Positions 48,371 through 56,797 of a DNA stretch of 60,861 nucleotides are shown piece by piece. Source of the stretch: CAYRYU01 sp964428355 (GTDB lineage Bacteria; Muiribacteriota; Ozemobacteria; Ozemobacterales; Ozemobacteraceae); NCBI GenBank assembly GCA_964428355.1, contig CAYRYU010000039.1, forward strand, positions 1 to 60,861, written 5' to 3'. The notes under the pieces are model-generated. The model saw nothing but the letters and a program-made list of their open reading frames with translations, was not told where the DNA came from and ran no database searches. Every line of letters starts with the position of its first letter. The first letter of the stretch is position 1. A program made the translations under genes and the position numbers.

Positions 48371-48453
48371 ACGGTCGCCGCGGGCGGCCGAGCCGGGTGG
48401 AACCAGTTTCCCGCCCGGAATGATTTGAGAAATCGATGAATAGCGAGGAAATC

Positions 48454-49866
48454 ATGGAAATCAAATTTGGGACTTCCGGATGGCGCGATATCATTGCTGA
48501 CGGGTTTACTTTCCAGAATGTCCGCATCTGTACCCAGGCGATCGCCGATCACCTGAAGGCCGCAAAGCAGGGCGGCGGAGTGATCATCGGGAGCGACACC
48601 CGCTTTCTTTCCCCCAAATTCATGGAAGTGGCTGCCCGCGTTATGGCCGGAAACGGGATCAAGGCTTTCCTTTGCGTGAGGGATACCCCGACCCCGGTCA
48701 TCAGCTTCGAGATTTTGCGCCGGAAGGCAGGAGGAGGGATCAACTTCACCGCCAGCCACAACCCGCCCGAATACCAGGGACTCAAGTTCTCCCCGGCCTG
48801 GGGCGGTCCCGCTCTGCCAGAAACCACCGGTGATATCGAGAAGCGCGCAAACGCCCTGATGAAGGGTGGGGAGATCAAGGAAATCGGCCTTCAGGAAGGG
48901 AAGGACAAGGGTCTGATCGAGATGATCGATCCGATGGAAACCTACCTCGCCGATCTGAAAACCAAGATCAACCTGGATGTCATCAAGAAAGCCGGGCTGC
49001 ACGTCCTGGCCAACCCGCTGTTCGGAACCACCCGCGGCTATCTCGACCGGATGCTGAAGGATGCGGGGTGCAGGGTCACCGTCATGAACGACCACCTCGA
49101 CCCCTATTTCAACCACAAGCCTCCCGAACCCTCCGAGAAGGAGATCCCCGACATGATCGCCCGGATGAAGGAGGAATCGTTCGACCTGGGGCTTGCCACC
49201 GATGGTGACGGGGACCGTTTCGGGATACTTGGCCCGGGTGGACGTTTCTTCGAACCCAACCAGGTCCTGGGAATGCTGCTCGACCACCTCAAGGCAACCC
49301 GTTCGTGGAAGGGAGGCGTTGCCCGGTCGGTTGCCACGACCCACCTCATCGATGCCGTCGCGGCACACCACAAGCTCGAGGTCTTCGAGACGCCCGTGGG
49401 GTTCAAGTTCATCGGCGACCTGATCTCGAAGGACAAGATCATCCTCGGAGGCGAGGAATCCGCCGGTCTGACCGTGAAAGGGCATGTCCCAGAGAAGGAC
49501 GGGATAATCGCCTGCCTTCTCGTCGCCGAAATGGTGGCTACCCGCAAGAAACCAGTCGGCGAGATCCTCAACGAGATCTACGAGAGGGTCGGAACCTATC
49601 TCACCAGACGGTTGAACTTCAAACTGACCCCTCAGCAGAAGGAAAAAGCCCTCGCCTCACTCAAAAATGATCCCAAAGATGTCGCCGGGTACAAGGTGAA
49701 AAAGACCGTCAAGATCGACGGAACCAAGTATCTGCTCGAGAACGATGCCTGGGTTCTTCTCCGGTTTTCGGGAACCGAGCCCGTAGTGCGCTTCTACGCC
49801 GAAGCCCGCGACCAGAAAGTCCTTGACGCCCTCTGCGCCTACGGCGACCGTCTCCTGAAGGGTTGA
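48454..49866 (+). CDS. Phosphoglucomutase/phosphomannomutase family enzyme
   Basis: A cytosolic alpha-D-phosphohexomutase of 470 residues that moves phosphate between C6 and C1 of a sugar. Motifs in order: N-terminal EIKFGTSGWR, the phosphoserine loop FTASHNPPEYQG, the metal loop ATDGDGDRFG, the sugar-binding loop GGEESAG, and the phosphate-binding loop RFSGTEP. All are intact. The ATG at 48454 is preferred because GAGGA lies just upstream and the protein then starts with the usual MEIKFGTSGW; ATG at 48436 is an alternative. Glucose versus mannose preference cannot be told from these motifs. It lies 83 bases after protein B. Confidence 0.94.
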   Translation: MEIKFGTSGWRDIIADGFTFQNVRICTQAIADHLKAAKQGGGVIIGSDTRFLSPKFMEVAARVMAGNGIKAFLCVRDTPTPVISFEILRRKAGGGINFTASHNPPEYQGLKFSPAWGGPALPETTGDIEKRANALMKGGEIKEIGLQEGKDKGLIEMIDPMETYLADLKTKINLDVIKKAGLHVLANPLFGTTRGYLDRMLKDAGCRVTVMNDHLDPYFNHKPPEPSEKEIPDMIARMKEESFDLGLATDGDGDRFGILGPGGRFFEPNQVLGMLLDHLKATRSWKGGVARSVATTHLIDAVAAHHKLEVFETPVGFKFIGDLISKDKIILGGEESAGLTVKGHVPEKDGIIACLLVAEMVATRKKPVGEILNEIYERVGTYLTRRLNFKLTPQQKEKALASLKNDPKDVAGYKVKKTVKIDGTKYLLENDAWVLLRFSGTEPVVRFYAEARDQKVLDALCAYGDRLLKG

Positions 49867-49932
49867 ACCATTTCCTCCCCAGGTGTTAACCGATTTAGTG
49901 GAGACTCTATCGAGAGTGAAAGGAAGAATGCA

Positions 49933-52158
49933 TTGGACAAGATGACCCGGAGGAAATGGACCCCCGGATTCCTGCTTGCCCTCTTCCTCCTTCCCTTGAT
50001 CCTGAGCTTGCAGGGAGTTACCGAGGAAGCCAGGATCGTGTCGATGAGCGACTTCTACGACAGGTACCCCGGCCTCGTTCTGGTCTATCCAACCCTGTCT
50101 CTGTATCCGGCTTCGGCCTCGAAGATCCTGGCTGAAATCGAGAGTTACGCGGCTTTCCTGAGGAAATGGGGGCCTGTCGAGGTGGTGAAGGATACCGATT
50201 TCCGGGTGGAAGACACCGCATCGAAAGGGGTTCTCCTGATCGGAACCGAACACTCGAATGCGTTTCTGAGTGGCATCAGCTCGGCCCTGCCTGCCCATTG
50301 TCGGCCAGGGAAACTGACCCTTGGAAGACGGAGTTGGAATGGGCCCGGATTGGGCGCGATCTTCCTCCAACCTCTTGAAGAACGGTTTGCAGTTGTCTTC
50401 TACCTCCCCGATCTGGATTTCCTGGAAAGGATTCGTGATGTTTTCCATGGCCCGACGGGGTTCGTCGTTTTCGATCACATCGCCTTCTCAGGTGATCCGG
50501 ATGGGTCACTCGCAACCGGGTTCTTCCAAACCTCGACCATCCCATGGGAGATCGATGAGAACAGGCTCGAAATCCGGTCACCCATCGATGGAATGGCCCT
50601 TGTTATGGGCACCGGAACAGCCCCAACGTCTCTCGCCAGGGGAGACGTCCTGGTCTCGCTTGACGGCCGCGAAATCATGGCCTCGAACTTCAACTTCACT
50701 CTCGAAAAACTCGAGGGAGGAAGGAAGCTGCCGGCACGGGTCTTGAGAGATGGGAAGATCGTCGATCTGACGGTTTCAGCCGATGATTGCCAGTCTTCTG
50801 ACTGGAACTTCCTCCCTTGCGAAGTCCCTCCGGTGCCCGCTGCGACCGCGGATGCGGAGTTTCTCAGGCTTCGCGGGGTCTTTTCCGAGGCTTACGTCGA
50901 CCCTCTCGATCTGATGGCTTCCATGACCTTTCCGGAGGGGATACTGACATCCGGAAAGCTCCCAACCGATACCGGAACAAGTCTGCTTGACTTCTACAAG
51001 CGTCTTGCCCGCTTTGCCTCGACGTTCCACGACGGCCACATCTACATTGACACGGGAAAGATGCGCTCACTCCTCGATACGGAAGTCTTGTTGAAGGGCG
51101 GGAAGCTCTTTCCCTTTCAGCCGATCATCAGCGGCTCCCGGTTGTTCGTTCCCGAAAATTCCCAGGGGATTACCGAGGGGAGCGAAATCGTTTCGATCAA
51201 TGGGAATCCCGTATCGGAAATTCTCCGGCAGATGGCGGAATATTCGACCGGGGACACCTTCTTCCAAAGACTCTCCGAGTTTGGGACGGAAGGGTTTTCC
51301 GATTACTTCTATCTGGCTTTCGGAGAGGCCCCCCAGTTCCAGATCGGATTGAAAGCGGCTTCCCGCAGCCTTGCCGTGACACTCCCTGCGGTTCCGCTTC
51401 TTTCGCGCGAGAACCGCGCAAAACCCCATGACTCGGCACCCTGCGGCGAGATCGCTTCGGGTCTGTACCTTTTGAGAATCGACTCTTTCGGAGGGGGAAA
51501 GGACTTTTCCACCCTCATCGAAGAGGCTTTTTGGAAACTCGAGAATGGGAAGATCCCCAACCTCGTCATCGACCTTCGGAACAATGGGGGCGGCAGTACC
51601 GATGCCTTGTGCGAATTGTTCTCCCATCTGGTCGATCACGATTTTCGCATCTACAAGATGTCCAGGGCCCGACGTTCAAGATTGGCCGAAGCCACGGGGG
51701 TGGAGTTTGACGATTCGGCGGAGTACGGGAAGCGGACTCAGTACCAGGTGAAATCTACATTCCCGGGTGGAACGGACGTGTACAAAGGGCGCCTCTTTGT
51801 TCTTGTCGGCCCAAGGACTTTTTCCACCGCCTTCGATTGTGCCGCGATGCTGAGGGAGTTGCGAGGGGCGATACTTGTGGGAGAAGCCCCCGGAGGGGTC
51901 ATGATTCAGAGCGGGTCCCACTTTCGGATCCCCGTTCTGGACCGGGGTATGTTCATCACGGTTCCCTACAAGGATTTCCTTCCCAATCTCAACATCCTGA
52001 AGGACTATTCCTCGACCTCTCCAACCCATGTCCTTGAACCCGATCACCGGGTTCTTGCCACCTCCGAAACGATCCGGAGGCATGTCGACCCCTGCCTGGC
52101 GTTCCTGCGGAGTTTCCTGGCCAAGGAAAAGAAGTTTCGCGATCTCCATCGGGAATAA
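49933..52158 (+). CDS. Exported S41-family peptidase with PDZ-like domain
   Basis: A 741-residue protein with a signal peptide (FLLALFLLPLILSLQGV). After an unrecognised N-terminal region there is a PDZ-like segment (SPIDGMALVMGTG...SLARGDVLVSLDGREIMA) and a second PDZ-like piece (EGSEIVSINGNPVSEILRQM). The S41 core then shows LVIDLRNNGGGS and the nucleophile region LVGPRTFSTAFDCAAML with Ser631. The lysine of CtpA-type dyads is not seen in GEAPGGV, so it belongs to the tricorn-like S41 branch. It probably cleaves proteins in the periplasm. The TTG at 49933 has AGGAAG at good spacing; ATG at 49942 is the alternative. Confidence 0.85.
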   Translation: MDKMTRRKWTPGFLLALFLLPLILSLQGVTEEARIVSMSDFYDRYPGLVLVYPTLSLYPASASKILAEIESYAAFLRKWGPVEVVKDTDFRVEDTASKGVLLIGTEHSNAFLSGISSALPAHCRPGKLTLGRRSWNGPGLGAIFLQPLEERFAVVFYLPDLDFLERIRDVFHGPTGFVVFDHIAFSGDPDGSLATGFFQTSTIPWEIDENRLEIRSPIDGMALVMGTGTAPTSLARGDVLVSLDGREIMASNFNFTLEKLEGGRKLPARVLRDGKIVDLTVSADDCQSSDWNFLPCEVPPVPAATADAEFLRLRGVFSEAYVDPLDLMASMTFPEGILTSGKLPTDTGTSLLDFYKRLARFASTFHDGHIYIDTGKMRSLLDTEVLLKGGKLFPFQPIISGSRLFVPENSQGITEGSEIVSINGNPVSEILRQMAEYSTGDTFFQRLSEFGTEGFSDYFYLAFGEAPQFQIGLKAASRSLAVTLPAVPLLSRENRAKPHDSAPCGEIASGLYLLRIDSFGGGKDFSTLIEEAFWKLENGKIPNLVIDLRNNGGGSTDALCELFSHLVDHDFRIYKMSRARRSRLAEATGVEFDDSAEYGKRTQYQVKSTFPGGTDVYKGRLFVLVGPRTFSTAFDCAAMLRELRGAILVGEAPGGVMIQSGSHFRIPVLDRGMFITVPYKDFLPNLNILKDYSSTSPTHVLEPDHRVLATSETIRRHVDPCLAFLRSFLAKEKKFRDLHRE

Positions 52159-52161
52159 TGG

Positions 52162-52212
52162 AAATTGGGGACACCCGACCAGTTTTCAAAACTGGTCGGG
52201 TGTCCCCAATTT
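52162..52212. repeat. Palindromic repeat element, copy 5
   Basis: Perfect hairpin with the GGGGACACCCGACC core, outer arm AAATT and a short inner arm AGTTTT. It starts four bases after the S41 peptidase stop and touches the stop codon of the convergent hydrolase-like gene. Confidence 0.92.
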
Positions 52213-53165
52213 TATGGGAAGAAGACTTTTGCGAACTGGCCCTGCCACGCGGTCCAGTGGGTTTTGGAGCTCCAGAAACGGAGGCGGCCCTGCTGTAGCG
52301 AAAGGGAGCCGCCCCATTTGTAAGTCCGGTTGCCGATCGTTTTTGCGATGGTGTTGTGGTGCTTCTGGACGTATTTCATCTTCCCCGATGTGTTGTGGAT
52401 GAAACTGAACCTGATCTGGGGGAAGCGCCGGATCGCTGAGATATACTGGTTCCGGAAATTCTCGATACTGTAGCAGAGCGAATCTCCGTCGTGGATCCCT
52501 CGGAGATGATCGTCCACGAACTCCTTCACGTCCGGGTCGGAGTCGTAAGATCCGTTGATCATCCGGAGAAGGGCATGATTCGCCCTTCCTCCACCCGAGA
52601 GGCTGAACATTTCGAACTTGAGGCCGTCGTAACCGAGGGCCTTTTCGAGCTTCCGGAACATCAACAGGAGGGTCTTCCCGTTCTTTCCCCCCTGGAAAAC
52701 CGGCCAGTTCGAGGACTTGCAGACCGGATACGCGATCAGTGCACCTTCCTGGCCGTTGGTTTCGGCTTCTAGGGCTTGGGCCATGCGCTTCCGGTCGGAG
52801 GCGGTGGATCCGGAGTAGTCCGAATTCCCATCTCCGTGCATCAGGAAGTAGACGCGGGTTATGTTCTGGGAGTTCCCGATTATCCAGGTTCGGGTATGAC
52901 GGAAAAGATGCTTGGTGCCGATGAAGTTGATCTTTTCGCCCTGGAACCATTCGACTCCGGTTGTGCGGGCCGCCACCCCCGGAGGAATGCACTGGGAAAG
53001 GTCTTCGGAAAAAGCTTCCTGGTCTTCCGCGAGGCTGCTTTCGGCATCCCGGGAAAGTTCGTCTCCCACATCGGCTGGAACGCCTTCCTCCGCGCGGAGG
53101 AGGCTGCAACAAAGAAGCCCCACTCCCACGGCCAGGACGAGGGCAATCGGTCTGGTTCCTACCAT
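52212..53165 (-). CDS. Exported alpha/beta-hydrolase-like protein
   Basis: A 317-residue protein with a signal peptide (RPIALVLAVGVGLLCCSLLRA) and an acidic mature N-terminus. The body has a hydrolase-like layout: a first strand and turn (RVYFLMHGDGNSDYSGS) and a nucleophile-elbow candidate, FSLSGGGRANH, in which the serine is followed by Gly-Gly. Later come acidic and histidine candidates (DPDVKEFVDDH, FSFIHNTSGK). A family name was not recognised. The ATG at 53165 follows GGAGGA; the longer frame to 53210 is rejected. It converges with the S41 gene through palindrome 5. Envelope or secreted enzyme, substrate unknown. Confidence 0.7.
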   Translation of the reverse strand: MVGTRPIALVLAVGVGLLCCSLLRAEEGVPADVGDELSRDAESSLAEDQEAFSEDLSQCIPPGVAARTTGVEWFQGEKINFIGTKHLFRHTRTWIIGNSQNITRVYFLMHGDGNSDYSGSTASDRKRMAQALEAETNGQEGALIAYPVCKSSNWPVFQGGKNGKTLLLMFRKLEKALGYDGLKFEMFSLSGGGRANHALLRMINGSYDSDPDVKEFVDDHLRGIHDGDSLCYSIENFRNQYISAIRRFPQIRFSFIHNTSGKMKYVQKHHNTIAKTIGNRTYKWGGSLSLQQGRLRFWSSKTHWTAWQGQFAKVFFP

Positions 53166-53336
53166 GGCGATATCCTCCTCCCGAGTTTTCCTGCATGGAG
53201 TTCCAATCATGAAGCTCCAATCTTCCTACGAAGGGAGAGGAAGGGGGGTTCGGAAATTTCTCCCCCTCTTTTTCCGGGGTACCATCCGGGAGGTCTCTTT
53301 CGGGAATCCCTCTTCCCTTTTCATTGAGGGAAGCTG

Positions 53337-53342
53337 TATAAT
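53337..53342 (+). promoter_or_regulatory. Possible -10 box before the FHA-GAF-GGDEF gene
   Basis: A perfect TATAAT 51 bases before the ATG at 53394. No -35 at normal spacing was found. Confidence 0.35.
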
Positions 53343-53393
53343 GACTCTTCTGGGATAGATCTCCCAAAAACCCCAGAAACGAAGCGAACCGAA

Positions 53394-54863
53394 ATGATCA
53401 AGATCGTCATCAAGGAACTGAGAAGAGCCCCTCTTCACGAGGCCGTACTGCAACAAGGTGGAAAAGCGCTGAGGATCGGGAGCTCCGCCTCCTGCGACAT
53501 CCAGATCCTTCGGCCGGATATCGCTCCCGAGCACCTTCAGGTACAGTTGAACTCCGACGGGGAAGCCACCATCATGGACCTCCAGAGCCCTTTCGGAATA
53601 CGGATCGCAGGTCAGAGGATTCCAGCGGGTTTCCTCGTTCCCGTCCGCCTGGGTGATGAGGTGGAAATAGCTTCCAATCTATTTCTTCAGGCACTTCCCC
53701 TCCATCCGGCCTCTTCCGATGCGGAGCAGGGGAAGCCCACGACGATTTTTCCCTTCTTTCTCGAGAGGAACGAACACTTCCTGAAGAAGGCTTTCAACGA
53801 CCTCCGCGGACAGCTTCCCAACCAGTATTCCCGCGCCATCACCGCTACCGAAGCCTTGGTCAGCGGAAAGATGATGGAGCTTTCAGCGATCCTCGAGGTC
53901 AGTTTTGCCCTCAACTCCATTTTCAATTTCCAGAGGCTCCTGGAGTTCACCATCGAGATGGCCCTGAAGGTGACCGGCGCGGAACGCGGTTTCATCATGC
54001 TCCACAACGAGGAGATCGACCGACTGGAGACTGTCGTCGTGCGGCGCATGGCTCCCAAGGAAGTCGAGAAAGACATCCAGGCCACTTCCGACCTGGCGAT
54101 GCGCTGCTTCAGGACCGGAAAGACCTTCATCGGAGATCCCGCGACCGCGGAATCCGAGGAAGCGGGCCGAAAACCCCTCGACCGCGGGATCCGAGTCGTG
54201 GCGTTGACTCCCCTCAAGAACGAGAACGTAAACGTCGGTATCCTCTACATCGATGCGAAGCAATCCACCCCCCTCCTTAACGAACAGTCCCTCGACCTCC
54301 TCAAGGCCCTCGCCGCCCAGGCTTCCGTCGCGATCCACAGGGCCCGGCTATTCCACCTCGCCACCACCGACGGCCTGACCGGAATCGCCAACCAGAAACA
54401 TTTCCATCAGCGCCTCATGGAGGAGTTTTTCCGGTCCCAGAGGCACAAGAAACCCGTTTCCCTCCTTTTTCTCGACATCGACAAATTCGGAACGCTCAAC
54501 GACCGTCATGGGTCCGGCGGCGGAGACCAGATCCTAAGGCGAATGGGAAAACTCCTCAAGAGCGCAATGAGAATCCACGACCATGTTGCCCGTCTCGGGC
54601 GTGACGAGTTCGCAATCATTCTTCCCGAGACAAACCTCGACGGAGCCCAGATCGTTGCCGAAAAGCTCCGGAAGGCGATCGAGGAAGGACCTTTCCGTGT
54701 CGGGAAGCGGACCGTCAATGTTGCGTGCAGCATCGGCCTCGCGACTTCCACCTCCAGGATGTCAAAGCCGCATGACCTGATGACTTTGGCCGAAAAGGCC
54801 TTGTCCAACGCGAAGAATGAGGGTGGGAACCGCGTCTGTTCGGTTTCCGGCCCCAGGAAATGA
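53394..54863 (+). CDS. FHA-GAF-GGDEF signalling protein with GRDEF motif
   Basis: A 489-residue cytosolic protein. An FHA-like domain (about 25-100) is followed by a GAF domain (about 165-320: LLEFTIEMALKVTGAERGFIMLHN...GILYIDAKQ) and a GGDEF domain (about 322-485). The latter has LDIDKFGTLNDRHGSGGGD for metal and base contacts but GRDEF (402-406) in place of GGDEF. An RxxD inhibitory-site motif (RIHD, 393-396) sits exactly five residues upstream. It may make cyclic di-GMP weakly, or act as a c-di-GMP or GTP receptor. The FHA strand is poorly conserved at SxxH (APEHL). Its stop codon directly abuts the next ATG. Confidence 0.9.
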   Translation: MIKIVIKELRRAPLHEAVLQQGGKALRIGSSASCDIQILRPDIAPEHLQVQLNSDGEATIMDLQSPFGIRIAGQRIPAGFLVPVRLGDEVEIASNLFLQALPLHPASSDAEQGKPTTIFPFFLERNEHFLKKAFNDLRGQLPNQYSRAITATEALVSGKMMELSAILEVSFALNSIFNFQRLLEFTIEMALKVTGAERGFIMLHNEEIDRLETVVVRRMAPKEVEKDIQATSDLAMRCFRTGKTFIGDPATAESEEAGRKPLDRGIRVVALTPLKNENVNVGILYIDAKQSTPLLNEQSLDLLKALAAQASVAIHRARLFHLATTDGLTGIANQKHFHQRLMEEFFRSQRHKKPVSLLFLDIDKFGTLNDRHGSGGGDQILRRMGKLLKSAMRIHDHVARLGRDEFAIILPETNLDGAQIVAEKLRKAIEEGPFRVGKRTVNVACSIGLATSTSRMSKPHDLMTLAEKALSNAKNEGGNRVCSVSGPRK

Positions 54864-56519
54864 ATGAAAGACATGAAAAGCCCGATTGACAAACCCGGTT
54901 CAGCCCCCATTTTCGGAGGAGGGCTGGAGGAATTCGACAAACTTCTCGGCCGCCCCGGGGTGGCCGGAAAATCCGACTCTCTTGTGGACCGGGTTGCCCA
55001 CAAACTCGATTCGAGGGAATCCTCGAAGACAACCAATTCGCCGGAAACTGAATCCGGGCCCCTCTGGCGCATTCACAAGCGGTTCGCCGATCTTCACCAC
55101 CGCCTCGGCAAGCCTTTTTCCAGGTTTGTCGGTGACCTGCTCGATATCATCCTGACAGGTCCGGTCCAGGACAAGATCCTCGGTGATCTGCCGGCTGACA
55201 GGGCTGATTCGGGAAGAAGTTCCCGCGATTCGGCCTCCTCATCCGATTCCGGCGCAACCGTTCCCGGACCCGATGCCCCCCAGACTCTGATCGGAGACGA
55301 GCCCCGCCGGAAACCCCGGAATTTTCTCAAAAGGAAGGCCAACCTCGCCGCCCTGGTCCTCGATCGGGGGGAATACCCCGCTTTCGTTAGGCTCATGAAA
55401 CAGGTCCGGACAATCTGCGACGAGGAAAAAGATTCCGGTTTCACGGTTCCTCCAGATCCCCAGGGTCGGAAGAAAGCCCTCGAGGAGATCATCGGGAAAC
55501 TCTCGGTGGAGATCACGTCCCGGTTTGTGGCCCATGCCTGGCTCGTTCTCGAATCCGAGGAGTTCGCCAGCATGGAATGGTTGCACGAACAGGTGAGCTC
55601 CGCCGGCCTGCTCCGGCCCAGCTATTACGAAGATCTCGACCGCGCCTACCGGGAGACCAAGAAGCTACTGAAGCTCCTTCTGGTCGAATTCGAGGGGACC
55701 GCTCCGATCACTCCCCAGAAACGGGACGGGATCGCCTCCTACCTCCAGGACATCCTCGAGGTTTACACGCATCACCATTTCGTCTTGAAGCATTACCACC
55801 GTACCCGTCCAAGCGTGTCCCGCGAGGAGTTTGAAACCACTCGAAGGGAACTCAACAGCAGGGTCGAAGCCCTGAAATCTGACAACCAGGATCTCCGCCG
55901 CGAAGCCAAGAAAACCGAGGTCGAAAGGGACCAGGCCATTGCCGAGGCGAGAACACTCCGAAACGAACTCGAGGACCTCCGTGGAAAGGTCCAGAAGCTC
56001 GATCCGGCCGAAGTCGCCCGCCAGATCAAGGCACTGGAAGCGAAGATGAATCTCATCCAGAAAGAGCATCAGGAAACCCTGGAAGAGGATGCTGAACTCC
56101 GCTCCGCCCTCCGCCAGATGGACGCCGAAAACCAACGGCTCACGAAGCAGCTTCGCGACCTCCATGCGCTTCCCGACGAGGACGCCAAATCCGTCGCCGG
56201 ACTCCTGGCCGGAAAGCACGTGGCCATCTTCGGGGGAGTCGGCCGGGATCACTACATAAACCTCCTAAGGGAAGCCGGCGTCAAGGAGGAGGATTACGAA
56301 TGGTATGAGGGATACCACACCATCAGCCAGGCCAGGACCGCGGACATTGTCGGTCGGTCCGACCTGATCGTGGTCATCACGAGCTATGCCGGCCACCTTC
56401 TGCTCTGGCAGACCCGTTCCGCGATGACCCCCCAGAAGACCCTCTTTCTGATCCACAACAGCGGAGCCGGGTCGCTCAGGCAACAGATCATCGAAAAATT
56501 CCGGAAGTCGGGAGCATGA
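54864..56519 (+). CDS. Coiled-coil protein with C-terminal DUF2325 domain
   Basis: A 551-residue protein. The N-terminal 150 residues are polar and partly disordered, and a helical domain follows (about 155-310: ALVLDRGEYPAFVRLMKQVRTIC). A coiled coil (about 320-432) leads to DUF2325 at about 449-545: GKHVAIFGGVGRDHYINLLREAG, GRSDLIVVITSYAGHLL and TLFLIHNSGAGSLRQQIIE. DUF2325 has a Rossmann-like fold and often occurs in putative signalling or DNA-repair-associated proteins; its biochemistry is unclear. The ATG follows the preceding stop without a gap, so coupling to the GGDEF protein is likely. A 30-base tandem repeat starts at its last codons. Confidence 0.8.
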   Translation: MKDMKSPIDKPGSAPIFGGGLEEFDKLLGRPGVAGKSDSLVDRVAHKLDSRESSKTTNSPETESGPLWRIHKRFADLHHRLGKPFSRFVGDLLDIILTGPVQDKILGDLPADRADSGRSSRDSASSSDSGATVPGPDAPQTLIGDEPRRKPRNFLKRKANLAALVLDRGEYPAFVRLMKQVRTICDEEKDSGFTVPPDPQGRKKALEEIIGKLSVEITSRFVAHAWLVLESEEFASMEWLHEQVSSAGLLRPSYYEDLDRAYRETKKLLKLLLVEFEGTAPITPQKRDGIASYLQDILEVYTHHHFVLKHYHRTRPSVSREEFETTRRELNSRVEALKSDNQDLRREAKKTEVERDQAIAEARTLRNELEDLRGKVQKLDPAEVARQIKALEAKMNLIQKEHQETLEEDAELRSALRQMDAENQRLTKQLRDLHALPDEDAKSVAGLLAGKHVAIFGGVGRDHYINLLREAGVKEEDYEWYEGYHTISQARTADIVGRSDLIVVITSYAGHLLLWQTRSAMTPQKTLFLIHNSGAGSLRQQIIEKFRKSGA

Positions 56520-56600
56520 CCGCGGCGAGTCAGTGCAATAGGAGCATGACCGCGGCGAATCAGTGCGGGAGAAGCATGATCCGGTCGGNNNNNNNNNNNN
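56511..56600 (+). repeat. 30-base tandem repeat at the end of the DUF2325 gene
   Basis: Units begin at 56511, 56541 and 56571 (GGAGCATGACCGCGGCG..., third unit diverged), and the array continues into the N gap. The first unit contains the last two codons of the DUF2325 gene. The true copy number may be larger, since assemblies often collapse such arrays. Confidence 0.75.
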
Positions 56601-56688
56601 NNNNNNNNNNNNNNNNNNNNNNNNNNNNNNNNNNNNNNNNNNNNNNNNNNNNNNNNNNNNNNNNNNNNNNNNNNNNNNNNNNNNNNNN
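56589..56688. other. 100-base N gap with identical 55-base flanks
   Basis: Bases 56534-56588 are identical to 56689-56743. As at 33572, exactly 55 bases are shared, pointing to an unmerged contig overlap, here caused by the tandem repeat. The rest of the interval to 56797 holds no visible gene. Confidence 0.9.
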
Positions 56689-56797
56689 TGCAATAGGAGC
56701 ATGACCGCGGCGAATCAGTGCGGGAGAAGCATGATCCGGTCGGGGGTGGGAGATGAACTAAATCCGTCCACCCGGCGTTCCGTTTGAGGATGTGTGA

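Noticed and set aside
56511..56743. Possible CRISPR array
   Set aside because: Units are directly adjacent 30-base repeats without spacers, and apparent extra copies come from the duplicated contig end. No cas gene is nearby.
56745..56797. Possible ECF autoregulatory promoter before the sigma gene
   Set aside because: TGAAC and a later CGTT are present but not at a spacing or with flanking matches that I could defend.
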